From Bacteroidales bacterium (GTDB lineage Bacteria; Bacteroidota; Bacteroidia; Bacteroidales; VadinHA17), in contig PMIJ01000211.1 in assembly GCA_003157015.1 (NCBI GenBank), forward strand, positions 1 to 64,000: 64,000 nt of DNA, read 5' to 3'. Position 1 is the first letter of the stretch; each line of letters begins with the position of its first letter. Position numbers and translations under genes: made by a program. The notes beneath the pieces are model-generated. The model worked only from the letters and a program-made list of their open reading frames with translations, had not been told where the DNA came from and searched no databases. Positions 7,575 through 16,035 of this stretch are shown piece by piece.

Positions 7575-9251
7575 ATGGCAACATTGGACTGGATCATCAT
7601 GATTGGTTTTTTCTTATGTCTTATTGGCATCGTTCTATGGGTGGTTAAGCACAAAAAGGATGATACGAGCGACTATTTTCTTTCTGGTCGGAGTGAAACC
7701 TGGCTGGTTGTGGGAGCAGCAATATTTGCAGCCAATATCGGATCAGAACATCTCGTCGGTTTGTCAGGTACGGGGGCTGAAAGTGGTATGGCTATGGCAC
7801 ACTGGGAAATGCAGGGATGGATGATATTGGTTCTGGGTTGGGTATTTGTTCCTTTCTATGCTCATAGTAAGGTGTTCACGATGCCGGAATTTCTTTCGAG
7901 ACGTTATAATTCAAACACCAGTTCGACTCTTTCAATTATTACTTTGGTAAATTATATTCTTACAAAGGTTTCTGTTACAGCCTTTACCGGTGGAATCTTT
8001 CTGCATTCGGTAATCGGAATAAATTTTTGGTATGGGGCGATCGGACTTGTTCTTTTAACCGGAATATTTACAGTTTTAAGCGGAATGAAAGGTGTTATGA
8101 CCATATCCCTTATTCAGACACCTATCCTTATTTTGGGAGCTTTCACCATACTTATCCTTGGCCTGTTAAAAGTGGGAGGAGGAGGACTTTTAGATGGCTG
8201 GCATGAAGTAGTAAAATTTGCCGGCAGTAACGGATCCACTAACATGCATCTTTATCACCCGAAAGGAGATGTCTGGTATGATAAATTCCCCGGAGTCAGC
8301 GTGATTTTTGGTGCAGCTATTATTGGCTTCTGGTACTGGTGCACTGACCAGCATATAGTTCAAAGGGCCCTTGCTGCAAAGGATCTGAAGAATGCCAGGA
8401 AAGGAACCATTTTGGCAGGGTTCCTTAAAATTCTGCCTGTTTTTATTTTTTTAATACCCGGAATGATAGCTTCCGCATTAAGGGGAAAAGGGATTCTTTT
8501 GTTTACCGACAACAACGAGGCATACGGCAGCCTGGTAAGAACCTTATTGCCAATAGGGGTAAAAGGTATTGTGGTTGTAGGTTTTATTGCCGCCCTTATG
8601 ACTTCTCTGGCAGCTCACTTTAATTCATCAGCAACCCTGTTTACCATGGATTTTTATAAAATCAAAAGGCCTGATGCAAGTGAACATCAGCTGGTATTGT
8701 TTGGGCGTATTGCAACTATTTCTGTTGTTTTACTTGGACTGGTCTGGATCCCGATAATGAAAAGTCTTGGTTCAGTGCTTTATGAATATTTACAAAATGT
8801 TCAGTCACTTATTGCACCAGGAATTGCTGCAGTTTTTCTTCTGGGAGTATTTAACCGGAAGATCACTCCCAAAGCTGGCGAATGGGGATTATTAATTGGG
8901 GCATTAATTGGCCTTTTCCGTCTCTGCCTGATGGTTTTTGATCCTGGAACCAGCTTTGATGCAGCTCAGAGAATGGTTACCAACCCGGCTCTGAGATCAG
9001 GGATCTTTACAATCCTTAACATAAACTGGATTCACTTCATGATATTCATATTTATCTTTACTATGGCATTAATGGTTGTAATAAGTATGTTTACACCACG
9101 AGCCGGAGAACAACAACTCCAGGGCATAACATATTTTTCACAATCTCCCGAACAGGTTTTAGAGACCCGCAATAGCTGGAGTGCAATAGATGTTATTACT
9201 TCTCTGATTGTCGTAGCCGTTTGTGTGGTCTTCTATATCTACTTCTGGTAA
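7575..9251 (+). CDS. Sodium:solute symporter (SSS family), probable L-arabinose transporter
   Basis: A 558-residue inner-membrane protein with about 14 hydrophobic segments and SGLT/SSS-family features: DYFLSGRSETWLVVGAA in the first loop and helix, and a GSEHLVGLSG segment typical of the SGLT subgroup. It should import a sugar with Na+. It is the first gene of a run with araA 39 bases downstream, then a regulator, araD and araB, so L-arabinose (or a small arabinoside) is the likely substrate. Bacteroides arabinose loci likewise carry an SSS transporter. The start at 7575 is the first ATG of the frame and directly precedes the first helix. The substrate comes from context only. Confidence 0.85.
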   Translation: MATLDWIIMIGFFLCLIGIVLWVVKHKKDDTSDYFLSGRSETWLVVGAAIFAANIGSEHLVGLSGTGAESGMAMAHWEMQGWMILVLGWVFVPFYAHSKVFTMPEFLSRRYNSNTSSTLSIITLVNYILTKVSVTAFTGGIFLHSVIGINFWYGAIGLVLLTGIFTVLSGMKGVMTISLIQTPILILGAFTILILGLLKVGGGGLLDGWHEVVKFAGSNGSTNMHLYHPKGDVWYDKFPGVSVIFGAAIIGFWYWCTDQHIVQRALAAKDLKNARKGTILAGFLKILPVFIFLIPGMIASALRGKGILLFTDNNEAYGSLVRTLLPIGVKGIVVVGFIAALMTSLAAHFNSSATLFTMDFYKIKRPDASEHQLVLFGRIATISVVLLGLVWIPIMKSLGSVLYEYLQNVQSLIAPGIAAVFLLGVFNRKITPKAGEWGLLIGALIGLFRLCLMVFDPGTSFDAAQRMVTNPALRSGIFTILNINWIHFMIFIFIFTMALMVVISMFTPRAGEQQLQGITYFSQSPEQVLETRNSWSAIDVITSLIVVAVCVVFYIYFW

Positions 9252-9290
9252 AATAAAAATGATAAAGACAAATTACTTAAAACTATAAAT

Positions 9291-10775
9291 ATGAAAAATA
9301 AAGAAATCTGGTTTGTAACGGGTAGTCAGCATCTATATGGTCCTGATACACTTAAACAAGTTGCCGCTGACTCTTTAAAAATAGCATCAGCTCTTGATAA
9401 ATCACCGAAAATATCACATAAGGTGGTTTTTAAACCCGTGTTGACAACTCCCGATTCAATCACTGAACTATGTGCTGAGGCAAATAATTCCAAAAGCTGC
9501 ATCGGCCTTATAACCTGGATGCATACATTTTCGCCGGCTAAAATGTGGATAAGAGGCTTATCGATCCTTAATAAGCCCTTTCTTCATTTTCACACACAGC
9601 TTAACAGGGATATCCCATGGGAATCAATCGACATGAATTTCATGAACCTTAACCAATCGGCCCATGGCGATCGCGAATTTGGATTTATCGGTGCAAGGAT
9701 GAGGTTAAGCAGGAAAGTGGTAGTTGGGCATTATCAGGATCCCGAAGCTGTTGATCGGATAGCTGTCTGGATAAGAGCCGCATCGGCTTTTGATGATGCT
9801 ATAAATATGAAAGTAGCCAGGTTTGGAGACAATATGCGAGATGTTGCCGTAACTGAAGGCAATAAAGTAAGCGCACAGATGAAAATGGGTTATTCGGTTT
9901 ACGGATTTGGCATCGGAGATCTGGTGAAATCGGTAAACGAAGTATCTCCGGCTGCAATTAAAAAATTACTCGCTGAATACGGATCAGATTATAAATTAAC
10001 AAAAGCCGTAGCTGCATCCGATACTTTAAAAGAGGCTGCGAGGATAGAGCTTGGAATGGAAGCCTTCCTCAATGCGGGAAACTTTAAAGCTTTTACCACT
10101 ACATTTGAAGATCTGCACGGACTTAAGCAATTGCCCGGACTTGCAGTCCAGCGATTGATGGCCAAAGGATATGGTTTTGGTGCCGAAGGTGACTGGAAAA
10201 CAGCTGCTCTTGTACGCTCGATGAAAGTGATGTCGATGGGACTGAAAGGCGGAACTTCATTTATGGAAGATTACACCTATCATTTCGATCCCAAAGGCAT
10301 GAGAGTTCTGGGGGCTCATATGCTTGAGGTTTGCCCTACAATTGCTCTCGCCAGACCTTCAGTCGAAATTCATCCGCTATCAATCGGCGGAAAGGACGAT
10401 CCTGCCAGGCTTGTTTTTAAAACCGCCCCGGGAGACGCAATTAATGTATCCGTTATTGACCTTGGCAACAGGTTCAGAATGATAGTTAATGAGGTTGAGG
10501 TAGTTAAATGCCCCGATATGCCAAATCTTCCTGTTGCAAGTGTGCTCTGGAAACCGTTGCCCGACCTTAAGAAGGGTGCTGCAGCATGGATACTTGCAGG
10601 AGGTGCTCATCACACAGGCTTTAGTTCAGCAGTTAATTCAGAATATCTCGAGGACTTTGCAGGTATGATGGGAGTGGAGTACGTTCATATCGGTGAGAAT
10701 TGTGACTTAGTATCCTTAAGAAATGAATTAAGATGGAATGAAGTCTATTACCAACTCTCAGGTGGAATAATTTAG
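9291..10775 (+). CDS. araA: L-arabinose isomerase
   Basis: This enzyme converts L-arabinose to L-ribulose, the first cytosolic step of the isomerase pathway. At 494 residues it has the family's usual length. Visible hallmarks are the N-terminal [38 protein letters not shown], the [16 protein letters not shown] block that carries a catalytic Glu, [24 protein letters not shown] with a metal-binding His, and HHTGFS near the C-terminus. The start sits 39 bases after the symporter stop, so co-transcription is likely. A regulator and araD, araB follow, completing the pathway to D-xylulose 5-phosphate. No irregularity is seen. Confidence 0.97.
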   Translation: MKNKEIWFVTGSQHLYGPDTLKQVAADSLKIASALDKSPKISHKVVFKPVLTTPDSITELCAEANNSKSCIGLITWMHTFSPAKMWIRGLSILNKPFLHFHTQLNRDIPWESIDMNFMNLNQSAHGDREFGFIGARMRLSRKVVVGHYQDPEAVDRIAVWIRAASAFDDAINMKVARFGDNMRDVAVTEGNKVSAQMKMGYSVYGFGIGDLVKSVNEVSPAAIKKLLAEYGSDYKLTKAVAASDTLKEAARIELGMEAFLNAGNFKAFTTTFEDLHGLKQLPGLAVQRLMAKGYGFGAEGDWKTAALVRSMKVMSMGLKGGTSFMEDYTYHFDPKGMRVLGAHMLEVCPTIALARPSVEIHPLSIGGKDDPARLVFKTAPGDAINVSVIDLGNRFRMIVNEVEVVKCPDMPNLPVASVLWKPLPDLKKGAAAWILAGGAHHTGFSSAVNSEYLEDFAGMMGVEYVHIGENCDLVSLRNELRWNEVYYQLSGGII

Positions 10776-10815
10776 CTTTAAAACGCGATCTCTTTAAGTG
10801 ATCTGAGCCCGTCAT

Positions 10816-11523
10816 ATGAAAATGAATATCTATCCGAGCAGTAATAAACATCTGGTAGCCGTGGACTGTATAATATTTGGCTACGATATCCTTGAAAAAG
10901 AGATTAAACTTCTTCTTTTTAAACGAATTGTTCAACCGGCTAAAGGTAGATGGTCCCTTGCAGGCGGATTCGTCGACCCTGACGAAAGCCTCGATGAAGC
11001 CGCCAGCAGAATTCTGCGAAAGCTGACTGGGCTTGACTCTGTTTATATGAAGCAATCATATGCTTATGGCGAAATAGACAGAGACCCGGGCGACAGGGTA
11101 ATATCCGTTGCATATTTTGCTCTTATAACCATAAGGAACATTGATAAGGAACTCGCTGAGCGGAACGGAGTCAGCTGGCGTTCATTATCAAGACTTCCCG
11201 AACTGATCTTTGACCATCCCTTAATGGTAAAACGTGCACTTAATGAGCTGCAGAGTCAGATAAAAATTAAACCGGTCGGATTTGAACTATTGCCTGAGAA
11301 ATTCACTCTGGTTCAAATGCAGGATCTATATGAAGCTATTTACCAGAGAAAAATTGATAAGAGAAATTTCAGGAAAAAAATATTATCAATGGGGATTCTT
11401 GAAAAGCTTGATGAGAAAGAGAGGGAAACTTCGAAAAAAGGAGCCTATTATTATAAGTTTAATGAGGGCACTTATAAAAGATTAAGACAGAATGGTTTCT
11501 ATTTCAATCTGGATGTAAACTAG
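10816..11523 (+). CDS. araR: Nudix-related transcriptional regulator of arabinose use (AraR of NrtR type)
   Basis: A 235-residue protein with an N-terminal Nudix-fold domain (about 10-140) and a C-terminal winged helix (about 150-230), the layout of NrtR-family regulators. The Nudix box region GGFVDPDESLDEAASR (from residue 50) keeps GX5E, but the REUXEE part reads RILRKL, so hydrolase activity should be lost, as expected for a sugar-sensing regulator. Bacteroides thetaiotaomicron uses a regulator of this family for L-arabinose. It lies between araA and araD in the same direction. It probably represses the cluster and releases DNA on binding arabinose. A palindrome at 7426-7438 is a candidate site. 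Assignment rests on domain order and context. Confidence 0.85.
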   Translation: MKMNIYPSSNKHLVAVDCIIFGYDILEKEIKLLLFKRIVQPAKGRWSLAGGFVDPDESLDEAASRILRKLTGLDSVYMKQSYAYGEIDRDPGDRVISVAYFALITIRNIDKELAERNGVSWRSLSRLPELIFDHPLMVKRALNELQSQIKIKPVGFELLPEKFTLVQMQDLYEAIYQRKIDKRNFRKKILSMGILEKLDEKERETSKKGAYYYKFNEGTYKRLRQNGFYFNLDVN

Positions 11524-11528
11524 ACGAT

Positions 11529-11624
11529 TTTTTACCTCATCCCCCGCCCCTTCTCCTGAAAGAGAAGGGGGTATATGAGAGATAAGCCCCTCGCCATAAG
11601 GAGAGGGGTCGGGGTGAGGTAAAA
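11529..11624. repeat. Long GC-rich inverted repeat between araR and araD
   Basis: The outer arms are TTTTACCTCATCCCC and GGGGTGAGGTAAAA (one-base bulge). Nested inside are CCCCTTCTCC/AGAGAAGGGG and CCCCTCGCC/GGAGAGGGG hairpins. In RNA this would be a very stable double stem lying inside an otherwise co-directional gene run. It could attenuate or stabilise the transcript. Related elements lie at 15901-15981 and 42886-42986. Confidence 0.7.
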
Positions 11625-11682
11625 TGATGAGAAAAGATTTGATAATCCGTTCGGGAAACTGAGTTAAATTATTTAAAAAGAG

Positions 11683-12381
11683 ATGCTGGAAAAACTTAAA
11701 AACGACGTCTGCAAAGCCAATCTTGAATTGGTAGAAAAGGGTTTGGTTATTCACACATGGGGCAATGTCAGCGGGAAAGATAAAAAAAGCGGGCTTATAG
11801 TTATAAAACCATCAGGAGTAAGCTACAAGTCGATGAAAGCCGACGACATGGTGGTTATTGATGAGGAGGGTATTCTTGTGGAAGGAAAATATAAACCGTC
11901 AACTGACGCGCCAACTCATTTATTGCTTTACAGAACCTATGAATCGCTGGGAGGCGTAGTCCATACGCATTCATCTTATGCAACATCGTGGGCACAGGCA
12001 GGAAGGGCGATTCCTCCCTTTGGAACAACCCATGCTGACCACTTTTACGGAGAAGTTCCATGCACCAGGATACTGACGAAATCGGAGACGGAAAAAGATT
12101 ACGAAATCAATACGGGAAAGATTATAATTGAAAAGCTGGGAGAAGCCGATCCATTGACAGTACCATCAGTGCTGGTTAATGGTCACGGCCCTTTTACGTG
12201 GGGAACCGATGCTGACAATGCAGTTTATAACGCAGTTGCGCTTGAAGAGATTGCAAAGCTGGCATTTTATACTGTTCTGTTGGGAAAGACAGAACCAATA
12301 GATCAGTATTTACTTGATAAACATTTTAAAAGGAAACATGGCAAAGATGCTTATTACGGACAAGACAAGGATAATATTTAA
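11683..12381 (+). CDS. araD: L-ribulose-5-phosphate 4-epimerase
   Basis: A class II aldolase-type, metal-dependent epimerase that turns L-ribulose 5-phosphate into D-xylulose 5-phosphate, which enters the pentose phosphate pathway. The 232 residues are the usual length. Motifs: HTWGNVSG near the N-terminus, KPSGVSY for phosphate binding, the SDAPTH-like STDAPTHL, VVHTHSSYATSWAQAG with the zinc-binding His pair, GTTHADHFYGEVPCTR, and NGHGPFTWG with the third His. It follows the regulator after a palindromic spacer and precedes araB. L-fuculose-phosphate aldolase is excluded by the araD-type THADHFYG and GHGPFTWG motifs and by context. Confidence 0.96.
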   Translation: MLEKLKNDVCKANLELVEKGLVIHTWGNVSGKDKKSGLIVIKPSGVSYKSMKADDMVVIDEEGILVEGKYKPSTDAPTHLLLYRTYESLGGVVHTHSSYATSWAQAGRAIPPFGTTHADHFYGEVPCTRILTKSETEKDYEINTGKIIIEKLGEADPLTVPSVLVNGHGPFTWGTDADNAVYNAVALEEIAKLAFYTVLLGKTEPIDQYLLDKHFKRKHGKDAYYGQDKDNI

Positions 12382-12400
12382 ATGCTTTCTTTTTAAAACT

Positions 12401-12493
12401 CTGGCTCTCTGTGAATTCTCTGTTACACTCTGTGTAACAAATAATTAAGAACTTACACAGAGTTGCACGGAGGAGCACAGAGCTTCACAGAGA
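12401..12493. repeat. Intergenic inverted repeat, 'cacagag' family
   Basis: Left arm 12401-12437 (CTCTGTG, CTGTTACACTCTGTGTAAC) and right arm 12454-12493 (TTACACAGAGTTGCACGGAG, CACAGAG) are imperfect complements around a short AT spacer. It fills the araD-araB gap and ends 22 bases before araB. Confidence 0.65.
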
Positions 12494-12515
12494 AAACTTA
12501 TTAATGTTTTAAAAC

Positions 12516-14192
12516 ATGATAAAAAAATATGTAATCGGAATTGATTATGGAACCGACTCAGTTCGTTCTGTAGTTGTTGATACAACCAATGGGAAAATTG
12601 TTGGAACATCCGTATTTGATTACCCGAGATGGAAAAAGGGTCTCTATTGCGATCCCTCGATCAATCAGTTTCGTCAGCATCCCTTTGATTATGTTGAAGG
12701 ACTTGAGCAATCAGTAAAAGGGGCTCTCGCCGGTCTTGCTCCTGATATTGTGAACAATATTGTCGGTATCACAGTCGACACTACAGGATCAACTCCTGTG
12801 GCTGTCGATAAGGATGGAACTCCTCTTTCGATGAAGAAGGGTTATGAAAATAATCCTGATGCAATGTTTGTTCTCTGGAAGGATCACACAGCTGTTAAGG
12901 AGGCTGCGGAGATCAACAACATGGCAAGAACATGGGGAGGAACCGACTTCACTAAATTTGAAGGTGGAATTTATTCATCGGAATGGTTCTGGGCCAAAAT
13001 ATTACATGTTCTTCGTAATAGTGATGAAGTCAGGAAAAATGCCTGGTCATGGGTCGAACATTGCGACTGGATACCTGCTCTGCTGACAGGAAAAACAGAT
13101 CCGCTTCAATTGAAAAGAAGCCGTTGCGCGGCAGGACATAAAGCCATGTGGCATGAGGATTTTAATGGTTTGCCTGATGAAAAATTTCTTTCTAAAATCG
13201 ATCCGCTTCTGAAAGGTCTAAGAGAAAGACTTTTCAGCAAAACATACACTTGCGATACAAAAGTTGGTAATCTTTCGTCAGAATGGGCAAAGAGACTCGG
13301 TCTTTCATCTGAGGTGAAGGTTGGTGCCGGAACATTTGATGCACATACCGGAGGTGTTGGAGGAGAAATAAAACCATATCATCTAGTAAAAGTTATGGGA
13401 ACCTCCACATGCGACATGCTGGTTGCTCCCATGAAAGAGGTGGGGAATAAACTTGTTTCCGGTATTTGCGGGCAGGTTGATGGCTCTATAATTCCCGGAA
13501 TGCTTGGCCTTGAAGCTGGTCAATCAGCCTTTGGCGATATTTATGCCTGGTTTGGGAAATTATTAATGTGGCCAGTTGTAAACATAATAGCTGGTCTGGA
13601 TTGGCTGGATGAAAGCTCAAAGAAAAAAATTCAGGAAGAAACTGCTGATAAATTAATTGCTGAGTTAAGCCGGCAGGCAGGATCTCTTACTGTCGAGGAA
13701 ACATCAATAATCGCTCTTGACTGGATGAATGGCCGGAGAACCCCCGATGCCAATCAGGCTCTCAAAGGTGCCATAACAGGCTTGTCGCTGGGTTCTGACG
13801 CACCAAGGATTTTTAAAGCGCTTGTCGAAGCAACTGCATTCGGATCCAAAATGATTAATGAAAGATTTATATCAGAAGGTATCCGGATTGACGGAGTAAT
13901 AGCGATAGGAGGTGTTGCTAAAAAGAATCCCTTTGTAATGCAGATTGTTGCAGATGTTCTTAATATGCCCATTAAAGTTGCTGTTTCAGACCAGACCTGT
14001 GCCCTCGGTTCTGCTATGGCAGCAGCTGTAGTTGCAGGGGTTTATAAAGACATTCCCTCTGCACAGAAAGCGATGGGCAACGGTTTTGAAAAAGAGTACC
14101 AACCCGATCCTCTCAGAGCTAAGAGATATGAAACTCTCTTTAGAAAGTATAAGGAACTTGGTTCATTTATTGAGAAAAATCTAATTGATTAA
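12516..14192 (+). CDS. araB: Ribulokinase
   Basis: An FGGY-family kinase of 558 residues that phosphorylates L-ribulose. The N-terminal actin-like domain begins VIGIDYGTDSVRSVVVD. AraB-type features include GSTPVAVDKDGTPL, WKDHTA, EWFWAKILH and SRCAAGHKAMWHEDF. The C-terminal ATP domain has GAGTFDAHTGGVGG, VMGTSTCDMLV and the adenosine-binding GGVAKKNPFVMQIVADVL. These and its length point to ribulokinase rather than xylulokinase. It completes the araA-araD-araB set, and its stop is 121 bases before GH51, with a repeat in between. Confidence 0.96.
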   Translation: MIKKYVIGIDYGTDSVRSVVVDTTNGKIVGTSVFDYPRWKKGLYCDPSINQFRQHPFDYVEGLEQSVKGALAGLAPDIVNNIVGITVDTTGSTPVAVDKDGTPLSMKKGYENNPDAMFVLWKDHTAVKEAAEINNMARTWGGTDFTKFEGGIYSSEWFWAKILHVLRNSDEVRKNAWSWVEHCDWIPALLTGKTDPLQLKRSRCAAGHKAMWHEDFNGLPDEKFLSKIDPLLKGLRERLFSKTYTCDTKVGNLSSEWAKRLGLSSEVKVGAGTFDAHTGGVGGEIKPYHLVKVMGTSTCDMLVAPMKEVGNKLVSGICGQVDGSIIPGMLGLEAGQSAFGDIYAWFGKLLMWPVVNIIAGLDWLDESSKKKIQEETADKLIAELSRQAGSLTVEETSIIALDWMNGRRTPDANQALKGAITGLSLGSDAPRIFKALVEATAFGSKMINERFISEGIRIDGVIAIGGVAKKNPFVMQIVADVLNMPIKVAVSDQTCALGSAMAAAVVAGVYKDIPSAQKAMGNGFEKEYQPDPLRAKRYETLFRKYKELGSFIEKNLID

Positions 14193-14204
14193 GTCTACTT
14201 AATG

Positions 14205-14280
14205 AACCTTTGTGCCTTAGTGCCTTGGTGGCAAAAAAAGGAATGCTACAAAGGCGCTAAGACACAAAGTAACACGAAGT
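14205..14280. repeat. Intergenic inverted repeat, 'cctttgtg/cacaaag' family
   Basis: CCTTTGTGCCTTAGTGCCTTGG on the left and CAAAGGCGCTAAGACACAAAG on the right are near complements around a short A-rich turn. The same words recur at 56221-56322 and 57754-57847. It separates araB from GH51. Confidence 0.65.
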
Positions 14281-14313
14281 AAAAGAATGAATTAATCTAA
14301 AAAAACAATTCCA

Positions 14314-15882
14314 ATGAAAAAATCTATTATTGTTATAAAAATTTTATTCCTTCTGACGTGGACTCAAACAAATGGCCAGAAAGAAGACCAGTCAGCAGTT
14401 AACCAGCTGATAATAGTTACAAATCATTCCGGACCGGTTATCAGTAAGGATATTTACGGACATTTTTCAGAGCACCTTGGTAATTGCATTTATGGAGGCC
14501 TGTGGGTGGGTACAGATTCTAAAATACCGAATACATATGGTATCAGAAATGATGTATTGTTTGCACTAAGGGAGATTAAAGTGCCAAATCTTCGTTGGCC
14601 AGGCGGCTGTTTTGCAGACACTTATCACTGGAAAGACGGTATAGGCCCCAAAGAAAGAAGAGCTTCTATAATAAATACGAACTGGGGCGGAGTCACCGAG
14701 GACAATTCTTTCGGGACTCATGAATTTATGAAACTCACTGAGCTTTTGGGATGTGATGCTTATATAAACGGAAATGTTGGCTCAGGTTCAGTAAAAGAGA
14801 TGGCAGACTGGATTGAATATCTTACCTCTGGAGCAGTGAGCCCCATGACAAGTCTTCGTAAAGAAAATGGTCAGGACAAACCATGGAAGGTAAAATATTT
14901 TGCAATCGGAAACGAAAACTGGGGTTGTGGCGGAAACATGACAGCCGAGTTCTATTCTAACACCATGAAGCAGTATTCCACATTCCTGGGCAACTATTCA
15001 GGTAACCAACTTTATAGAGTTGCATGCGGTCCCTCAGATTATAATTTCGGATGGACTGAGACATTAATGAAGGATGCCGGTACCCGAGAGATGTTCCAGG
15101 GTTTATCGATCCATTATTATTCTGTGGTCGATGGGTGGGGTTTTAAGGGATCGGCAACTAAATTCGATGAGAGAGAATGGTTTGAAACCATGCGGCTAAA
15201 TCTTCAGATGGACAATATTATTAAAGGACATTCAGCAATAATGGATCGTTACGATCCTGAGAAAACAAAAGGACTTGTTGTGGATGAATGGGGAAACTGG
15301 TACAATGTTGAACCCGGAACCAACCCCGGTTTTCTGTACCAGCAGAATTCAATGCGTGATGCAGTAACCGCAGCTATTCACCTGAACATTTTTAATCAGC
15401 ACGCCGACAGGGTTAAGGCTGCAAACCTTGCCCAGATGGTAAATGTTCTTCAATCGGTTATCCTTACAAAAGATGATAAAATGGTTCTGACACCGACTTA
15501 CTGGGTATTCAGAATGTTCAGGGTGCATCAGGAGGCAACGCTTCTGAATATTGACCTCAGATGCGAGGATTATGTTTATGGAAATAAGAAGATCCCTGCA
15601 ATTTCTGCTTCCGCATCTGTTGATAAAGACGGGAAGGTACATATCTCGCTTGCAAATCTTAATCCCGACAAACCGATTACTATAACCTGCCCTGTAATAG
15701 GTGATTCATTTAAAAAAATTACAGGTGAGGTGCTTACAGCAACTCAGATGAATTCCTATAACAGTTTTGAGAATCCCGATATAGTAAAACCGGTTGCTTT
15801 CAACGGGTTTACTATGAAAGATGGAATTCTGAGTATCACAATGCCCTCAAAATCAGTTGTTGTTTTGGAACTGATAAAATAA
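14314..15882 (+). CDS. Alpha-L-arabinofuranosidase, GH51, exported
   Basis: This enzyme releases alpha-L-arabinofuranose from arabinan, arabinoxylan or arabinogalactan side chains. It has 522 residues. An N-terminal signal peptide (about 1-21, ending TNGQ) suggests the periplasm. GH51 hallmarks are DIYGHFSEHLG, LRWPGGCFADTYHWKDGIGP, the acid/base Glu201 in YFAIGNENWGCGG and the nucleophile Glu325 in VDEWGNWY. The C-terminal beta-sandwich starts near residue 430. It follows araB in the same direction and provides free arabinose for the upstream pathway. The arrangement with GH127 immediately downstream covers both alpha and beta linkages. Confidence 0.94.
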   Translation: MKKSIIVIKILFLLTWTQTNGQKEDQSAVNQLIIVTNHSGPVISKDIYGHFSEHLGNCIYGGLWVGTDSKIPNTYGIRNDVLFALREIKVPNLRWPGGCFADTYHWKDGIGPKERRASIINTNWGGVTEDNSFGTHEFMKLTELLGCDAYINGNVGSGSVKEMADWIEYLTSGAVSPMTSLRKENGQDKPWKVKYFAIGNENWGCGGNMTAEFYSNTMKQYSTFLGNYSGNQLYRVACGPSDYNFGWTETLMKDAGTREMFQGLSIHYYSVVDGWGFKGSATKFDEREWFETMRLNLQMDNIIKGHSAIMDRYDPEKTKGLVVDEWGNWYNVEPGTNPGFLYQQNSMRDAVTAAIHLNIFNQHADRVKAANLAQMVNVLQSVILTKDDKMVLTPTYWVFRMFRVHQEATLLNIDLRCEDYVYGNKKIPAISASASVDKDGKVHISLANLNPDKPITITCPVIGDSFKKITGEVLTATQMNSYNSFENPDIVKPVAFNGFTMKDGILSITMPSKSVVVLELIK

Positions 15883-15900
15883 TTGCATATTTAATATTTT

Positions 15901-15981
15901 TAACCCCCTTCCCATCCTTCCCCCACGGGGGAAGGAGTAAATACAATCTTTTCCCCCTTGGGGGAAATAAGAAAGGGGGTA
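15901..15981. repeat. Palindromic GC-rich repeat between GH51 and GH127
   Basis: Outer arms TAACCCCCTT and AAGGGGGTAA enclose hairpins CCTTCCCCCACGGGGGAAGG and TTCCCCCTTGGGGGAA. It begins 18 bases after the GH51 stop. It may terminate or attenuate transcription before GH127. Confidence 0.7.
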
Positions 15982-16035
15982 ATGAAATAAACTAAGTCAG
16001 TTGACTATCCCTTAGTATTTGACATTCGCATTATA

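Noticed and set aside
10633-11055. 140-codon minus-strand ORF across the araA-araR junction
   Set aside because: It overlaps two clear genes on the other strand and has no family features.
12401-12493. CRISPR-like array
   Set aside because: The repeated words are short, degenerate and inverted, with no regular spacers and no cas genes nearby.
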